64,000 nucleotides of DNA, from the NCBI GenBank assembly GCA_020633895.1, contig JACKCT010000002.1:124001-188000 (forward strand), in the 5' to 3' direction. The stretch is from Deltaproteobacteria bacterium. GTDB taxonomy: Bacteria; Lernaellota; Lernaellaia; JACKCT01. This document shows, in pieces, positions 55,255-63,288 of the stretch. The notes under the pieces are model-generated. The model made no database searches and was not told the DNA's origin. It saw only the letters and a program-made list of their open reading frames with translations. The translations under genes were made by a program, and so were the position numbers. The first letter of the stretch is position 1, and every line of letters begins with the position of its first letter.

Positions 55255-56076
55255 ATGAAGTCGTTTTGCGACAAGGTCGTGGTCGTCACCGGCGCCGGGG
55301 GCGGCATGGGAAGGGCGTACGCCGAGGCGTTCGCGCGGGAAGGGGCGAAGCTCTCGCTCAACGATTGGGACGGGGCGGCGCTGGAAGAAACGCGCGAGCG
55401 GGCGCTGAAGCTCGGGGCGCCGGCGGTGCATGCGGTGGCGTTCGATGTCTCCAACAAAGACGAAATGTACGCCTTCGCCGCGTCGACGAAGGAGGCGCTG
55501 GGCAACGCCCATGTGATCGTCAACAACGCCGGGGTGGAGGGCGACGCGCGGCCGATCTGGGAGATTTCCGACGAGCTATTCGAGCGCGTCATCAACATCA
55601 ATCTGTGGGGCGTGATCCACGGGACGCGGGCGTTCCTGCCGCAGCTTTTCGACAACGGGGAAGGGGCGGTGGTCAATGTTTCCAGCGTTTTCGGCCTGGT
55701 CGGGCCGCCGCTCAACGGCGACTACTGCACCGCGAAATTCGCCGTCCGTGGCTTTACCGAATGCCTGATGGCCGAGCTGCACGAAAGCCCGATCAGCGTG
55801 CATGTGGTGCATCCGGGGGGCATCGCCACGAACATCTGCAAGACCGAACGCAGCCGGGACTTCGGCGCCAAATTTCTTCTCACGCCGCCGGAGGACATCG
55901 TACGGGTCGTGATCGACGGGATCCGTCGCGGCCGGCGAAAAATCGTTTACGGCAACGACTCCCTACGCGCCTGGTTCGGGTCCAACTTCCTGCCGCTTCG
56001 CATTCTCAACATCATCATGAATTTCGAGTTGCGCCGCGTGGTGGGGAAAATCGAACTTCCCAAGCCCAAGGGGTAA
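55255..56076 (+). CDS. Short-chain dehydrogenase/reductase
   Basis: A 273-residue classical SDR: cofactor loop TGAGGGMG (12-19), NNAG (90-93), Ser144 in VVNVSSVFGLVG, Tyr157 and Lys161 in GDYCTAKFAVRG. C-terminal hydrophobic stretch resembles the SDR at 44093 (both end in a membrane-seeking region), and the R-R-G-R-R/K-I-V-Y motif before it is shared. Follows BVMO by 21 bp and is co-transcribed. Likely interconverts an alcohol and the ketone that the BVMO uses. Confidence 0.92.
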   Translation: MKSFCDKVVVVTGAGGGMGRAYAEAFAREGAKLSLNDWDGAALEETRERALKLGAPAVHAVAFDVSNKDEMYAFAASTKEALGNAHVIVNNAGVEGDARPIWEISDELFERVININLWGVIHGTRAFLPQLFDNGEGAVVNVSSVFGLVGPPLNGDYCTAKFAVRGFTECLMAELHESPISVHVVHPGGIATNICKTERSRDFGAKFLLTPPEDIVRVVIDGIRRGRRKIVYGNDSLRAWFGSNFLPLRILNIIMNFELRRVVGKIELPKPKG

Positions 56077-56111
56077 ATCCCGACTTGACCCGCGTCGGCC
56101 CCTTTCGCAGC

Positions 56112-56891
56112 ATGCGCGCCATGAGCAATTTCCGAAAAATGACGATCGGCTTCGTCGCGTTCGCCTTGGCCTTCGCGCTGATTGGCGCCGATGGCCCAAA
56201 GAGCGGCGAGAGCCGCGAATTGCCGGTGGTTCACCATAAAGGCCGGATGCATCAGGTGATGATGGGCGAGCTGGCGGGGCAGGTCGACCTGGCAACGCCG
56301 GCCGACTTGCCGCATCTCTATGCTGTCGGCCCGTTGGAGAATCTGAACGGCGAAGTGACGATCTGGGACGGCCATCCGCATCTGACGCAAGTCAACGACG
56401 CGGGGGTGCCGGTCGCCGTGCCGGATGACGAGGCGTGGAAAAAATCCGCGATTTTTCTGGTGTGGGCCCAGGTCGAGCTATGGTCGGAACATCCGGTGCC
56501 CGCGCCGATCGGCGACATGGGCGGACTGCGAACGCAGATCGAACGGGCGGCGAAGGAGGCGGGGATCGACTTGGAAAAATCCGCGTTTCCCGTGTTGGTC
56601 GAAGGCGATGCCGAGGCGTTGGGGTTCCACGTGGTGCGCAAGGAAAGCGATGAGGATTTCGGACCCGAACAGCACCGGCGGGCGATGAAGAAATTTGACC
56701 GACACGATCTGCCGGTGCGTCTCGTCGGGTTCTATAGCCGGATGCACGGCGGAGTCTTCACCCATCGCGGCGAACCGCTCCATCTGCATGCCGTGATGCC
56801 AAGCGACGACGGTTCGACGATCAGCGGGCACGTCGAGTCCGTTTCCCTGCAAGCGGGCGCGACAATCAAATTGCCGAAGATGTCGCCCTAG
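56112..56891 (+). CDS. Acetolactate-decarboxylase-like secreted protein
   Basis: A 259-residue protein with a signal peptide (hydrophobic 11-26). The body matches the alpha-acetolactate decarboxylase (PF03306) layout: HLYAVGPLENLNGEVTIWDG (68-87) corresponds to the family's dimer-edge motif, LVGFYSRMHGGVFTHRG to the second repeat, and LHLHAVMPSDDGSTISGHVES holds the metal-binding His224, His226 and His240. All three zinc ligands are therefore present. Known enzymes make acetoin from acetolactate; an exported copy is unusual but exported ALDC exists in some bacilli. ATG 56112 has no strong ribosome site; ATG 56121 is the alternative. 35 bp after the SDR. Confidence 0.72.
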   Translation: MRAMSNFRKMTIGFVAFALAFALIGADGPKSGESRELPVVHHKGRMHQVMMGELAGQVDLATPADLPHLYAVGPLENLNGEVTIWDGHPHLTQVNDAGVPVAVPDDEAWKKSAIFLVWAQVELWSEHPVPAPIGDMGGLRTQIERAAKEAGIDLEKSAFPVLVEGDAEALGFHVVRKESDEDFGPEQHRRAMKKFDRHDLPVRLVGFYSRMHGGVFTHRGEPLHLHAVMPSDDGSTISGHVESVSLQAGATIKLPKMSP

Positions 56892-57052
56892 CTTTGCTCT
56901 TTCATTGGCCGAGGGACTTGGTCATCAGCGCGAGCGCGCCGTCAGGAAGAGTCTGTGACAGCGTCTCGACGGGTATCGGCGAGGTCGCGAATTGTCAGCA
57001 TGGAGGGATAGGGATGTATCCTCGAGGCTGAACCTCGCTTGCTCTTAGGCTC

Positions 57053-57868
57053 CTACCCGCTTTGCTGGTGGCTGCGCACCAATTCGGTGAATTCCGGTCC
57101 GGCATCTTCGTGGGCAAAATGGCCGCATCCTTTAAGAATTCGCAGTTGCGCCGAAGGAATGCGCTCGGCCAGCCGATGGGCATTGCGAACCGAGAGAAAC
57201 GGATCTTTTTCTCCCCACAGTACCTGAACCGGGCCGGCGATCTTATCCAGGTTTTCGCCGATATGAGCCAATTCGGCGGGGTAGCTGCCCAGGAAATCCA
57301 GGGTCAGCCGGAACCTTGCCGGATCCCGGTTGATGGTTTCATACTCCGCCAGCGCGGAAGGTTCAGGCTGGAAATTCCGATAGCCGCGCGCCATGGCCAC
57401 ACGGGCGAACGCCCGTCCAAAGTAGGCCGTCACCGCCCGGACCACACGGGAATGAAATAAAATACCGAGCTCCCACGAGACGTCGGGCGGGTAAAATCCG
57501 GGCCCGTTGAAGATGGTCAGGCCTTCGATTCGCTCGGGATATTTCTCGGCGAACGAGAGCATGACCGGCAACCCCACATCAGGACCAATTCCGTAAAACG
57601 ATTGGATTTCGAAGTGGTCCACGAGTCGGAGCAGGAAATCGCTTTGGGCCGACGGACTCATGAGTTCCTTCTTTCCTTCCGACAAGCCGAAGCCGGGCAT
57701 GTCATAGGCCAGCAGGTGATACTCCGAGGCCAGGTCGGACCAATGGGAATCCCAGCAACGTAGGCTTTGGGGCCACGCATTGGTCATGACGACCACCGGC
57801 GCGCCCTTTCGCGCCGATTGGCGATAGCGCACCTGAATTGAGTCGATTCGAGCGAATTGGTTTTCCAT
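57053..57868 (-). CDS. Alpha/beta hydrolase, haloalkane-dehalogenase/epoxide-hydrolase-like
   Basis: A 271-residue alpha/beta hydrolase. The nucleophile elbow reads GPDVG with Asp97 instead of Ser, as in haloalkane dehalogenases and epoxide hydrolases; the oxyanion region is MTNAWPQSLRCW, the acid is in LWGEKDPFL and the His in GCGHFAHEDAG. Substrate unproven. ATG 57868 has GAGGAG six bases upstream and is preferred to ATG 57874. Located just left of a terminator shared with the OYE gene. Confidence 0.85.
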   Translation of the reverse strand: MENQFARIDSIQVRYRQSARKGAPVVVMTNAWPQSLRCWDSHWSDLASEYHLLAYDMPGFGLSEGKKELMSPSAQSDFLLRLVDHFEIQSFYGIGPDVGLPVMLSFAEKYPERIEGLTIFNGPGFYPPDVSWELGILFHSRVVRAVTAYFGRAFARVAMARGYRNFQPEPSALAEYETINRDPARFRLTLDFLGSYPAELAHIGENLDKIAGPVQVLWGEKDPFLSVRNAHRLAERIPSAQLRILKGCGHFAHEDAGPEFTELVRSHQQSG

Positions 57869-57947
57869 ATCCATCTCCTCTGTGCGCGGGCGGAGTTCGT
57901 GGTGGAACCTCAGGGCGATCGCGGCCACGAGCCTTCTCTTCCAGCAT

Positions 57948-57980
57948 GAAAAACGGGCCGGGTCTCCATGACCCGGCCCG
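57948..57980 (-). terminator. Rho-independent terminator for the OYE gene
   Basis: A perfect 12-bp stem ACGGGCCGGGTC / GACCCGGCCCGT (57952-57963 and 57969-57980) with loop TCCAT; on the leftward strand a run of T (A on the + strand, 57948-57952) follows it. It separates the OYE gene (58013-59101) from the hydrolase gene to its left. Confidence 0.9.
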
Positions 57981-58012
57981 TCTCGATTTTCGGCCAGGGC
58001 GCCATGGCGGGT

Positions 58013-59101
58013 CTAACTGCCCAGCGTCGGATAGTCCGTGTAACCCTCGGCGCCGGGGGTGTAAAACGTGTCCATGTTGGGAGCGTTGAGTTCGGCGCCG
58101 GATCTGATGCGTGCGATGAGATCCGGGTTGGCCAGGAACGGCCGGGCGAAGGCCACCAGTTCTCCCTTGCCCGCCGCCAGGTCCGCCTCGGCCCGGGGAC
58201 CGTCGTAACCGCCGCTCAGGATGATCGTCCCGCCGAAGGCCTCGCGAATCTTCGTCTTCACCGAATCGGGGACCGGCGGCGCGCCCATGGCCGAGTGATC
58301 CACCACGTGGATGTACGCCAACTTCAGCTCGCCCAGGGCCTTGGCCAGCGACTCGTACTGCTCTTCGATGCCGTCGAAGGGCGCCAGGTCGTTGAACACG
58401 CCGTAGGGCGACACGCGAATGCCCACCCGGTCGGCGCCGATGGCCGCGGCGGTGCGCTCGGCGACCTCGATGGCGAAGCGGTTGCGATTTTCCGGCGAGC
58501 CGCCCCACTGGTCGGTGCGTTGATTGGCTTTCGGATTGAGGAACTGCGTGATGAGATAGCCGTTCGCGCCATGCAATTCGACGCCGTCAAATCCGGCCTC
58601 GACCGCGTTTTTAGCGCCTTGGACAAACTCCTCGATGGTCGATTCGATGTCGGCCTCGGTCATCTCCTCGGGAACGGGGTGGGGCTTGAGGCCCTCCTGG
58701 TCCGTCCACATTTCCCCCGCCGCCGCGATAGCCGACGGAGCCAGAACGCGGGCGCCCTCGGGCATGTTGTTCGGGTGGGAGATGCGTCCGGTGTGCATGA
58801 TCTGCATGAAGATGCGCGAACCGGCCTCATGCACCGCGTCGGTCACTTTGCGCCAACCGGCGACCTGCTCGGCGGAGAAGATGCCGGGGATGCGCGGGTA
58901 GCCCAGGCCGTTGGGGCTGGGGGAGGTGCCTTCGGTGACGATCAGCCCGGCGCCGGAGCGCTGGCGGTAGTAGGTCGCCATCAGGTCGTTGGGCACGTTG
59001 CCGATGGCGCGGGAGCGCGTCATGGGCGCCATGACGACGCGGTTTTTCAACTCGATCCGGCCCAGGGTATACGGGCTCAACAAGTGCTCGAAGTCGGCCA
59101 T
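58013..59101 (-). CDS. NADH:flavin oxidoreductase, Old Yellow Enzyme family
   Basis: A 362-residue FMN enzyme that reduces activated C=C bonds (enones, nitro compounds). Motifs: KNRVVMAPMTRSR, HTGRISHP, GFDGVELHGANGYLITQF, DQWGGSPENRNRF, SGGYDGPRAE, and FARPFLANPDL. Close to the NemA/XenA-like classical group. ATG 59101 has GAAAGGACCTGG upstream. It lies in a region rich in redox and hydrolase genes for small organic substrates; a terminator follows at 57948-57980. Confidence 0.93.
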   Translation of the reverse strand: MADFEHLLSPYTLGRIELKNRVVMAPMTRSRAIGNVPNDLMATYYRQRSGAGLIVTEGTSPSPNGLGYPRIPGIFSAEQVAGWRKVTDAVHEAGSRIFMQIMHTGRISHPNNMPEGARVLAPSAIAAAGEMWTDQEGLKPHPVPEEMTEADIESTIEEFVQGAKNAVEAGFDGVELHGANGYLITQFLNPKANQRTDQWGGSPENRNRFAIEVAERTAAAIGADRVGIRVSPYGVFNDLAPFDGIEEQYESLAKALGELKLAYIHVVDHSAMGAPPVPDSVKTKIREAFGGTIILSGGYDGPRAEADLAAGKGELVAFARPFLANPDLIARIRSGAELNAPNMDTFYTPGAEGYTDYPTLGS

Positions 59102-59199
59102 GAATCCAGGTCCTTTCTTTGTCGAATCGATGGGGAGGCGCCGGCCGCTTTTCGACCGACGCCCTCCAACTTGGGGCGTCATTCTGGAACGTCAAGTCC

Positions 59200-59229
59200 A
59201 AAATGCCCCCTTGGTCACGAAACGGGGGC
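59200..59229 (-). terminator. Likely terminator of rsgA
   Basis: On the leftward strand GCCCCC / GGGGGC (59224-59229 and 59205-59210) is followed by ATTTTG. A short stem with a long loop, so moderate support; it lies in the right place between rsgA and the OYE gene. Confidence 0.5.
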
Positions 59230-59276
59230 GCGCATCAGCCGATCTGTGGACTCGCCCACAAATCACCGCCGCGCCG

Positions 59277-60341
59277 TCACCGCCCGCGCTTGCGTTTGCT
59301 CTCCTTGATGGCTTCCTTGTAGATCTTGTTGAATTGCTTTCCCTGCTTGCGCTGGGCGGCGGCATCGTGACGCACTTCGTAGGCCCGCGCCTCCTTCTCC
59401 AGCTTCTCGTAATGCTCGAATCGATCGGCGGACAGTTCGCCGTCGTCGATGGCGACCCGGACGGCGCATCCCGGTTCGCTACGGTGGGTGCAGTCGCTGA
59501 ATCGGCAACGGGCGGCCAAGGCTTCGATGTCGGCGAAAACCGAGCCCAGGCCTTCCTCGTCGAATAGCTGCAACTCGCGCATCCCCGGCGTGTCGATCAA
59601 AAGCCCGCCGTTCGGCAGGGCGATGAGCTGGCGGTGCGTCGTGGTATGTCGGCCGCGCCCGTCGCGATGGCGGACTTCGCCGGTGGCCATGATCTCGTCG
59701 CCGAGCAGGGCGTTGATGAGCGTGGATTTTCCCGCGCCCGACGAGCCGACCAGCGCCGCGGTCGTTCCCGGCGGGATATGACCGGCCATGTCGTCGATAC
59801 CCACATCGTCGAAAACGCTGGTGACGATGACCGGCACGCCGATCGCGACGGCTTCGATGTTCGCGACGCGCCCGGCGATGTCGTCGCACAAGTCGGCCTT
59901 ACTCAACACGACGACCGGCTGTGCGCCCCCCGCCCAGATGCGCGCCAGGTAGCGTTCCACCCGGCGGACGTTGAAGTCATCGTCCAGACCGCACACGGCG
60001 AAGACCGTGTCCACGTTGGCGGCGACGACCTGTCCCTTGGCGACGCGCCCGGCGGCCCCGCGCGTGAAGACGGTGCGTCGGGTGAGGACACGATCGATGA
60101 CGGCGACCCGGCCTTCGTCGGGCGGGGCTTTGAGGGTGACGAAATCGCCGACGCCGGGCAGGGCGTCGTCGCTCTGCTCGTAGGTCAGGCGCCCGGCCAA
60201 TTGGGCGAATCCGTCGCCTTGGGCGGACCAGACCTCGTAGCCGCCGCGATGCTCCGCGGCCACGCGGGCGACGATGGTGTCCTCGTTAGTGATCTGTTCG
60301 GCAAAGAAAGGGCCGAAGCCCAGAGCGGAAAGCTCGTGCAT
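59277..60341 (-). CDS. rsgA: Ribosome small subunit-dependent GTPase A
   Basis: A 354-residue circularly permuted GTPase that acts in late 30S subunit maturation. OB-fold N-terminus (DFVTLKAPP, VLTRRTVFTR), G4 LSKADL (146-151), P-loop GSSGAGKS (199-206), G3 DTPGMREL (250-257), then the C-terminal zinc motif CRFSDCTHRSEPGC. All in the permuted G4-G1-G3 order typical of RsgA. The basic C-terminus is usual. ATG 60341 matches the family start. Monocistronic, probable terminator at 59200-59229. Confidence 0.96.
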   Translation of the reverse strand: MHELSALGFGPFFAEQITNEDTIVARVAAEHRGGYEVWSAQGDGFAQLAGRLTYEQSDDALPGVGDFVTLKAPPDEGRVAVIDRVLTRRTVFTRGAAGRVAKGQVVAANVDTVFAVCGLDDDFNVRRVERYLARIWAGGAQPVVVLSKADLCDDIAGRVANIEAVAIGVPVIVTSVFDDVGIDDMAGHIPPGTTAALVGSSGAGKSTLINALLGDEIMATGEVRHRDGRGRHTTTHRQLIALPNGGLLIDTPGMRELQLFDEEGLGSVFADIEALAARCRFSDCTHRSEPGCAVRVAIDDGELSADRFEHYEKLEKEARAYEVRHDAAAQRKQGKQFNKIYKEAIKESKRKRGR

Positions 60342-60479
60342 GGGGGTTCTCCATCTACGCGCTCATTTTAAGCGCACCAACCCGTCGGCCGTCGGCGTTT
60401 CGTGTCGCGTCGGCAAGAGGTTGGGATCGTGATACGCAAGGGGTCGGCCCGGCCGAAAAGTTCGGTCGATCAGTTCAAC

Positions 60480-60494
60480 CGATCAATTTGATCG
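60480..60494. promoter_or_regulatory. Perfect 15-bp palindrome upstream of rsgA
   Basis: CGATCAATTTGATCG is a perfect 7-bp inverted repeat with one central base. It lies 139 bp upstream of the rsgA start and is flanked by further CGATCAG copies (60468-60473 and 60493-60499), so it looks like an operator cluster. No adjacent regulator gene. Confidence 0.4.
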
Positions 60495-60621
60495 ATCAGC
60501 GGCGGGCCGGAACTCGTCTACGCAAGATCCCTATGGAGAACAGCGGCGGTCATAAAACCTTTCGTGGGACACCCGGTCCCGATGGGAAAACGGTAGACGC
60601 GGGCGGCGGAGGTGTCAACGC

Positions 60622-61260
60622 TCAATCGTTGCGCGAAGAGCCGTCCGGGCAGCAGCGCGCGACCAGAAAGGGGAAGGTTCCGCCGCCCGGCACCGGCTCG
60701 TCCGCGGGAATCAGGTCGACCGGACCGTACCGTTCGAATTCGCGTCGGGCGGAACTCTCGTCGTAAAAATGCATCCGCATCCCCGGCAGAATTTCGTACC
60801 AATCCTCGCCCAGCTTTGTGCCTTGCCCGTACATCGGCGCGTCCTTGGAGATGACGGTGAAGGCCATGGCCCCTCCCGGCGCGAGCTGACGCGCGCAGTC
60901 CCGGAGCAATTTTTCGCGGCCCGGCGCATCGAGAAGGTAAATGAGGCCGTAACAGAAAATGCCGTCGTAACGCCGGTCGTCGAACGGCATATCCGTTACG
61001 GAGCCGTGATGGATCGGGAACGTCAGGCCGAGCCGCGAACGAGCCAGCGCGATTGCCGTCTCGGAAATCTCGATCCCCGTCACCGACATTTCTCGTTCCA
61101 GGAAGGGCTTGGCGTTGCGTCCGTAGCCGATGCCGGGAATCAGGACATTCGCCACGGATCGCTCGGCGAACCACCGGGCGGTCGAGAACGCACTGAGCGC
61201 GGGCTCCAGACCCCAGATGAGGGCGTTGTCGGCGAACGCCGCTTCCCAAACGTTGTCCAT
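60622..61260 (-). CDS. Class I SAM-dependent methyltransferase
   Basis: A 212-residue protein with a Rossmann-fold methyltransferase domain: [17 protein letters not shown] (motif I), [15 protein letters not shown] (motif II with acidic residue), [19 protein letters not shown] and [12 protein letters not shown]. Substrate unknown. The pattern resembles TehB/UbiE-like small-molecule methyltransferases. Ends with a Gly-rich low-complexity stretch. ATG 61260 is 44 bp left of the oxidoreductase gene's stop (61304), so both may share a transcript. Confidence 0.85.
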   Translation of the reverse strand: MDNVWEAAFADNALIWGLEPALSAFSTARWFAERSVANVLIPGIGYGRNAKPFLEREMSVTGIEISETAIALARSRLGLTFPIHHGSVTDMPFDDRRYDGIFCYGLIYLLDAPGREKLLRDCARQLAPGGAMAFTVISKDAPMYGQGTKLGEDWYEILPGMRMHFYDESSARREFERYGPVDLIPADEPVPGGGTFPFLVARCCPDGSSRND

Positions 61261-61303
61261 GCGTACTCCGAGATGAGCGTCTTTAACGGAAGCGACACGG
61301 GCT

Positions 61304-62275
61304 TCAGATCTCGATGACCACCTTCCCCTTCGCGTGCTCGTCTTCCATGTAGCGGATCGCGTCGGCGACCTGGGCGAGGGGATAGCGGCGGTCGACGGCC
61401 GGTTTGATCTTCCCCGACGCGGCCATCTCGGAGAGGACCGCCAGGTCGTCCGGGTTGGGTTTGGATTCGAGGAACGCGAAGGTCTTGCCGCCTTTTTTCG
61501 TGTGGAACGAGCCGAGAAACATCATCCGGAAAAACTCGCCGGACGAGCCGCCGATCATGACGTAGGTGCCTTGGGGCTCGAGGATGGGCGAGTAGTCGGA
61601 GAAGGGGCGGTACGCGGCGGCGTCGATGATGACGTCAAAGCGCGCCTCGCCCTTGGTCACGTCTTCTTTCTTGTAGTCGATCACATGGTCCGCGCCCAGG
61701 GAACGCACCATCTCCACGTTGTGCGTCCCGGCCAGGGCCGTCACCTCGGCGCCCATCGCCTTGGCGATCTGCACCGCGAACGACCCAACGCCGCCGGACG
61801 CGCCGACGATCAGCACCTTCTGTCCGGCGTGAACTTCGGCTTTGTCCCGCACGGCCTGCAGCGCCGCAAACCCGGCCGTGGCCAGAGCGCCCGCCTCCTC
61901 GAAAGGCACGCTCTCGGGCTTTTTGACCAGCATGGATTCGGGCACGGCCACGTACTCGGAGAAGGCGCCGTGGGCCGAACCGAAGATCTCGCCGAACACC
62001 TCGTCGCCCACGGCCAGGCGCGACACATTCGGGCCCACCGCCTCCACGCGACCGGCCACATCCGCGCCCAGGCCCTTTTTTTTCGGCTTGGTCAGCCCGC
62101 CGAAGATGAGACGGATCAGATAGGGCGTGCCGCGCATCATGTGCCAATCGCCGGCGTTGATGGACGAGGATTCGACCTTCACCAGCACCTCGCCGTCGCC
62201 CGGTTCGGGCTTGTCGATCTCTTCGAGCGTCAACACATCCGGCGATCCGTATTTGTGGAACCTCACGGCTTTCAT
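61304..62275 (-). CDS. NAD(P)-dependent zinc-type alcohol dehydrogenase/quinone oxidoreductase-like
   Basis: A 323-residue medium-chain dehydrogenase/reductase of the quinone-oxidoreductase group: start [32 protein letters not shown] (substrate side), cofactor loop [19 protein letters not shown], and a C-terminal ending GKVVIEI. It lacks the structural-zinc Cys set. Commonly reduces quinones or enones. ATG 62275 has GAGGAAG in front and matches the family start; an in-frame ATG at 62380 with GAGAGGAG is also a credible start and would add 35 residues. Regulated by the divergent TetR gene through operators at 62409-62452. Confidence 0.9.
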   Translation of the reverse strand: MKAVRFHKYGSPDVLTLEEIDKPEPGDGEVLVKVESSSINAGDWHMMRGTPYLIRLIFGGLTKPKKKGLGADVAGRVEAVGPNVSRLAVGDEVFGEIFGSAHGAFSEYVAVPESMLVKKPESVPFEEAGALATAGFAALQAVRDKAEVHAGQKVLIVGASGGVGSFAVQIAKAMGAEVTALAGTHNVEMVRSLGADHVIDYKKEDVTKGEARFDVIIDAAAYRPFSDYSPILEPQGTYVMIGGSSGEFFRMMFLGSFHTKKGGKTFAFLESKPNPDDLAVLSEMAASGKIKPAVDRRYPLAQVADAIRYMEDEHAKGKVVIEI

Positions 62276-62408
62276 CGTCGCTTCCTCCACCGCGCGCAGG
62301 GTGCGGATCTCGTGATTGGTCGGGAAGGTTTCGCGGGAAACCATGGCATTTTGTTGAGCATTTGTCGAAATGGCCTGCATCGGTCGTCTCCTCTCGAAAG
62401 CCGCATTG

Positions 62409-62490
62409 CTTACGGCGTAAGTTCTGAGGGAAATCTATGCTTACGTCGTAAGTTTGTCAAGCCTTTTTCTCTGAAAACTTACGATGTATG
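62409..62490. promoter_or_regulatory. Divergent promoter with two perfect TetR palindromes
   Basis: CTTACGGCGTAAG (62409-62421) and CTTACGTCGTAAG (62440-62452) are palindromes differing only in the central base; a half-matching third site CTTACGATGTATG is at 62478-62490. On the leftward strand, -35 TTGACA (62455-62460), 17-bp spacer, -10 TAGATT (62432-62437): site two fills the spacer and site one lies just beyond the start point (about 62425). The third site lies 29 bp before the TetR ATG and can mediate autorepression. Confidence 0.8.
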
Positions 62491-62518
62491 TTAAGGCCTC
62501 GAATCGACGGAGGTTTCC

Positions 62519-63247
62519 ATGGCGAAGGCGAACGAGAAAACGAAGGGGGAGGCGAAAGAATCGGCCGCGAAATCCCGCGAACCGCTGACCCGGGAGCGCG
62601 TCCTGGGGGCGGCGGTGGCGATGGCCGACGAGGAGGGGCTCGACGCGTTGTCCATGCGCAAACTCGGGCAGAAACTCGGGGTCGAGGCGATGTCCCTGTA
62701 CAACCACGTCAAGAACAAGGACGCGATCCTGGACGGCATCGTGGACATGGTGGTGGGCGAGATCGAAATCCCGGCCGACGCCCCGGACTGGAAAACGGCC
62801 ATGCGGCGGCGGGCGGCGGCGGCTCACGACGTCTTGTTGCGCCATCCCTGGTCGGTGGCGCTGATCGAATCGCGCATGGGATTAGGCCCGTCGCGGATGG
62901 GCTATTTCGATTGGGTGATCGGCACACTACGGGGCGCGGGGTTTTCGCTGGACCTGGCCTATAACGCCTTCTTGACCATGGACAGCTTCATCTACGGTTT
63001 CACGCTGCATGAGGTGAATTGGCCTTTCCAAACCGACGAGGAGCGGGACCGGGTGTTGGCCGAGACGATGCCGAACATCCCTATGGAGGACTACCCGAAC
63101 ATCCATGCTCTCATGGAGCACGCCACAGCCGTGTCGGCCGGCCTCGACGAAGCCGCCGCCGCGGGCGTATCGCCCTACGTCGCGGAGTTCGAGTTCGGCC
63201 TTGACCTCATCCTCGACGGTTTGGAACGGGCGCGCGATGGGGCGTAG
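62519..63247 (+). CDS. TetR-family repressor with tetracycline-repressor-type C-terminus
   Basis: A 242-residue repressor. A basic, Glu/Lys-rich leader of about 20 residues precedes LTRERVLGAAVAMADEEGLD, the HTH LSMRKLGQKLGVEAMSLYNHVKNKDAIL and a TetR_C_1-like ligand domain (RAAAAHDVLLRHPWSVALIES). Divergent from the oxidoreductase gene; the sites between them (62409-62490) are its expected targets. The ligand is probably the substrate or a signal of the oxidoreductase. Confidence 0.9.
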   Translation: MAKANEKTKGEAKESAAKSREPLTRERVLGAAVAMADEEGLDALSMRKLGQKLGVEAMSLYNHVKNKDAILDGIVDMVVGEIEIPADAPDWKTAMRRRAAAAHDVLLRHPWSVALIESRMGLGPSRMGYFDWVIGTLRGAGFSLDLAYNAFLTMDSFIYGFTLHEVNWPFQTDEERDRVLAETMPNIPMEDYPNIHALMEHATAVSAGLDEAAAAGVSPYVAEFEFGLDLILDGLERARDGA

Positions 63248-63288
63248 CCCCGATTGCATGCGTCGGCGGGCTTGCTAAGATAACGACC

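Noticed and set aside
53901-56891. A 996-codon open frame on the + strand across BVMO and SDR
   Set aside because: Only its last ~260 codons (from 56112) have a signal peptide and family motifs; the rest is Arg/Gly/Pro-rich out-of-frame translation of the BVMO and SDR genes.
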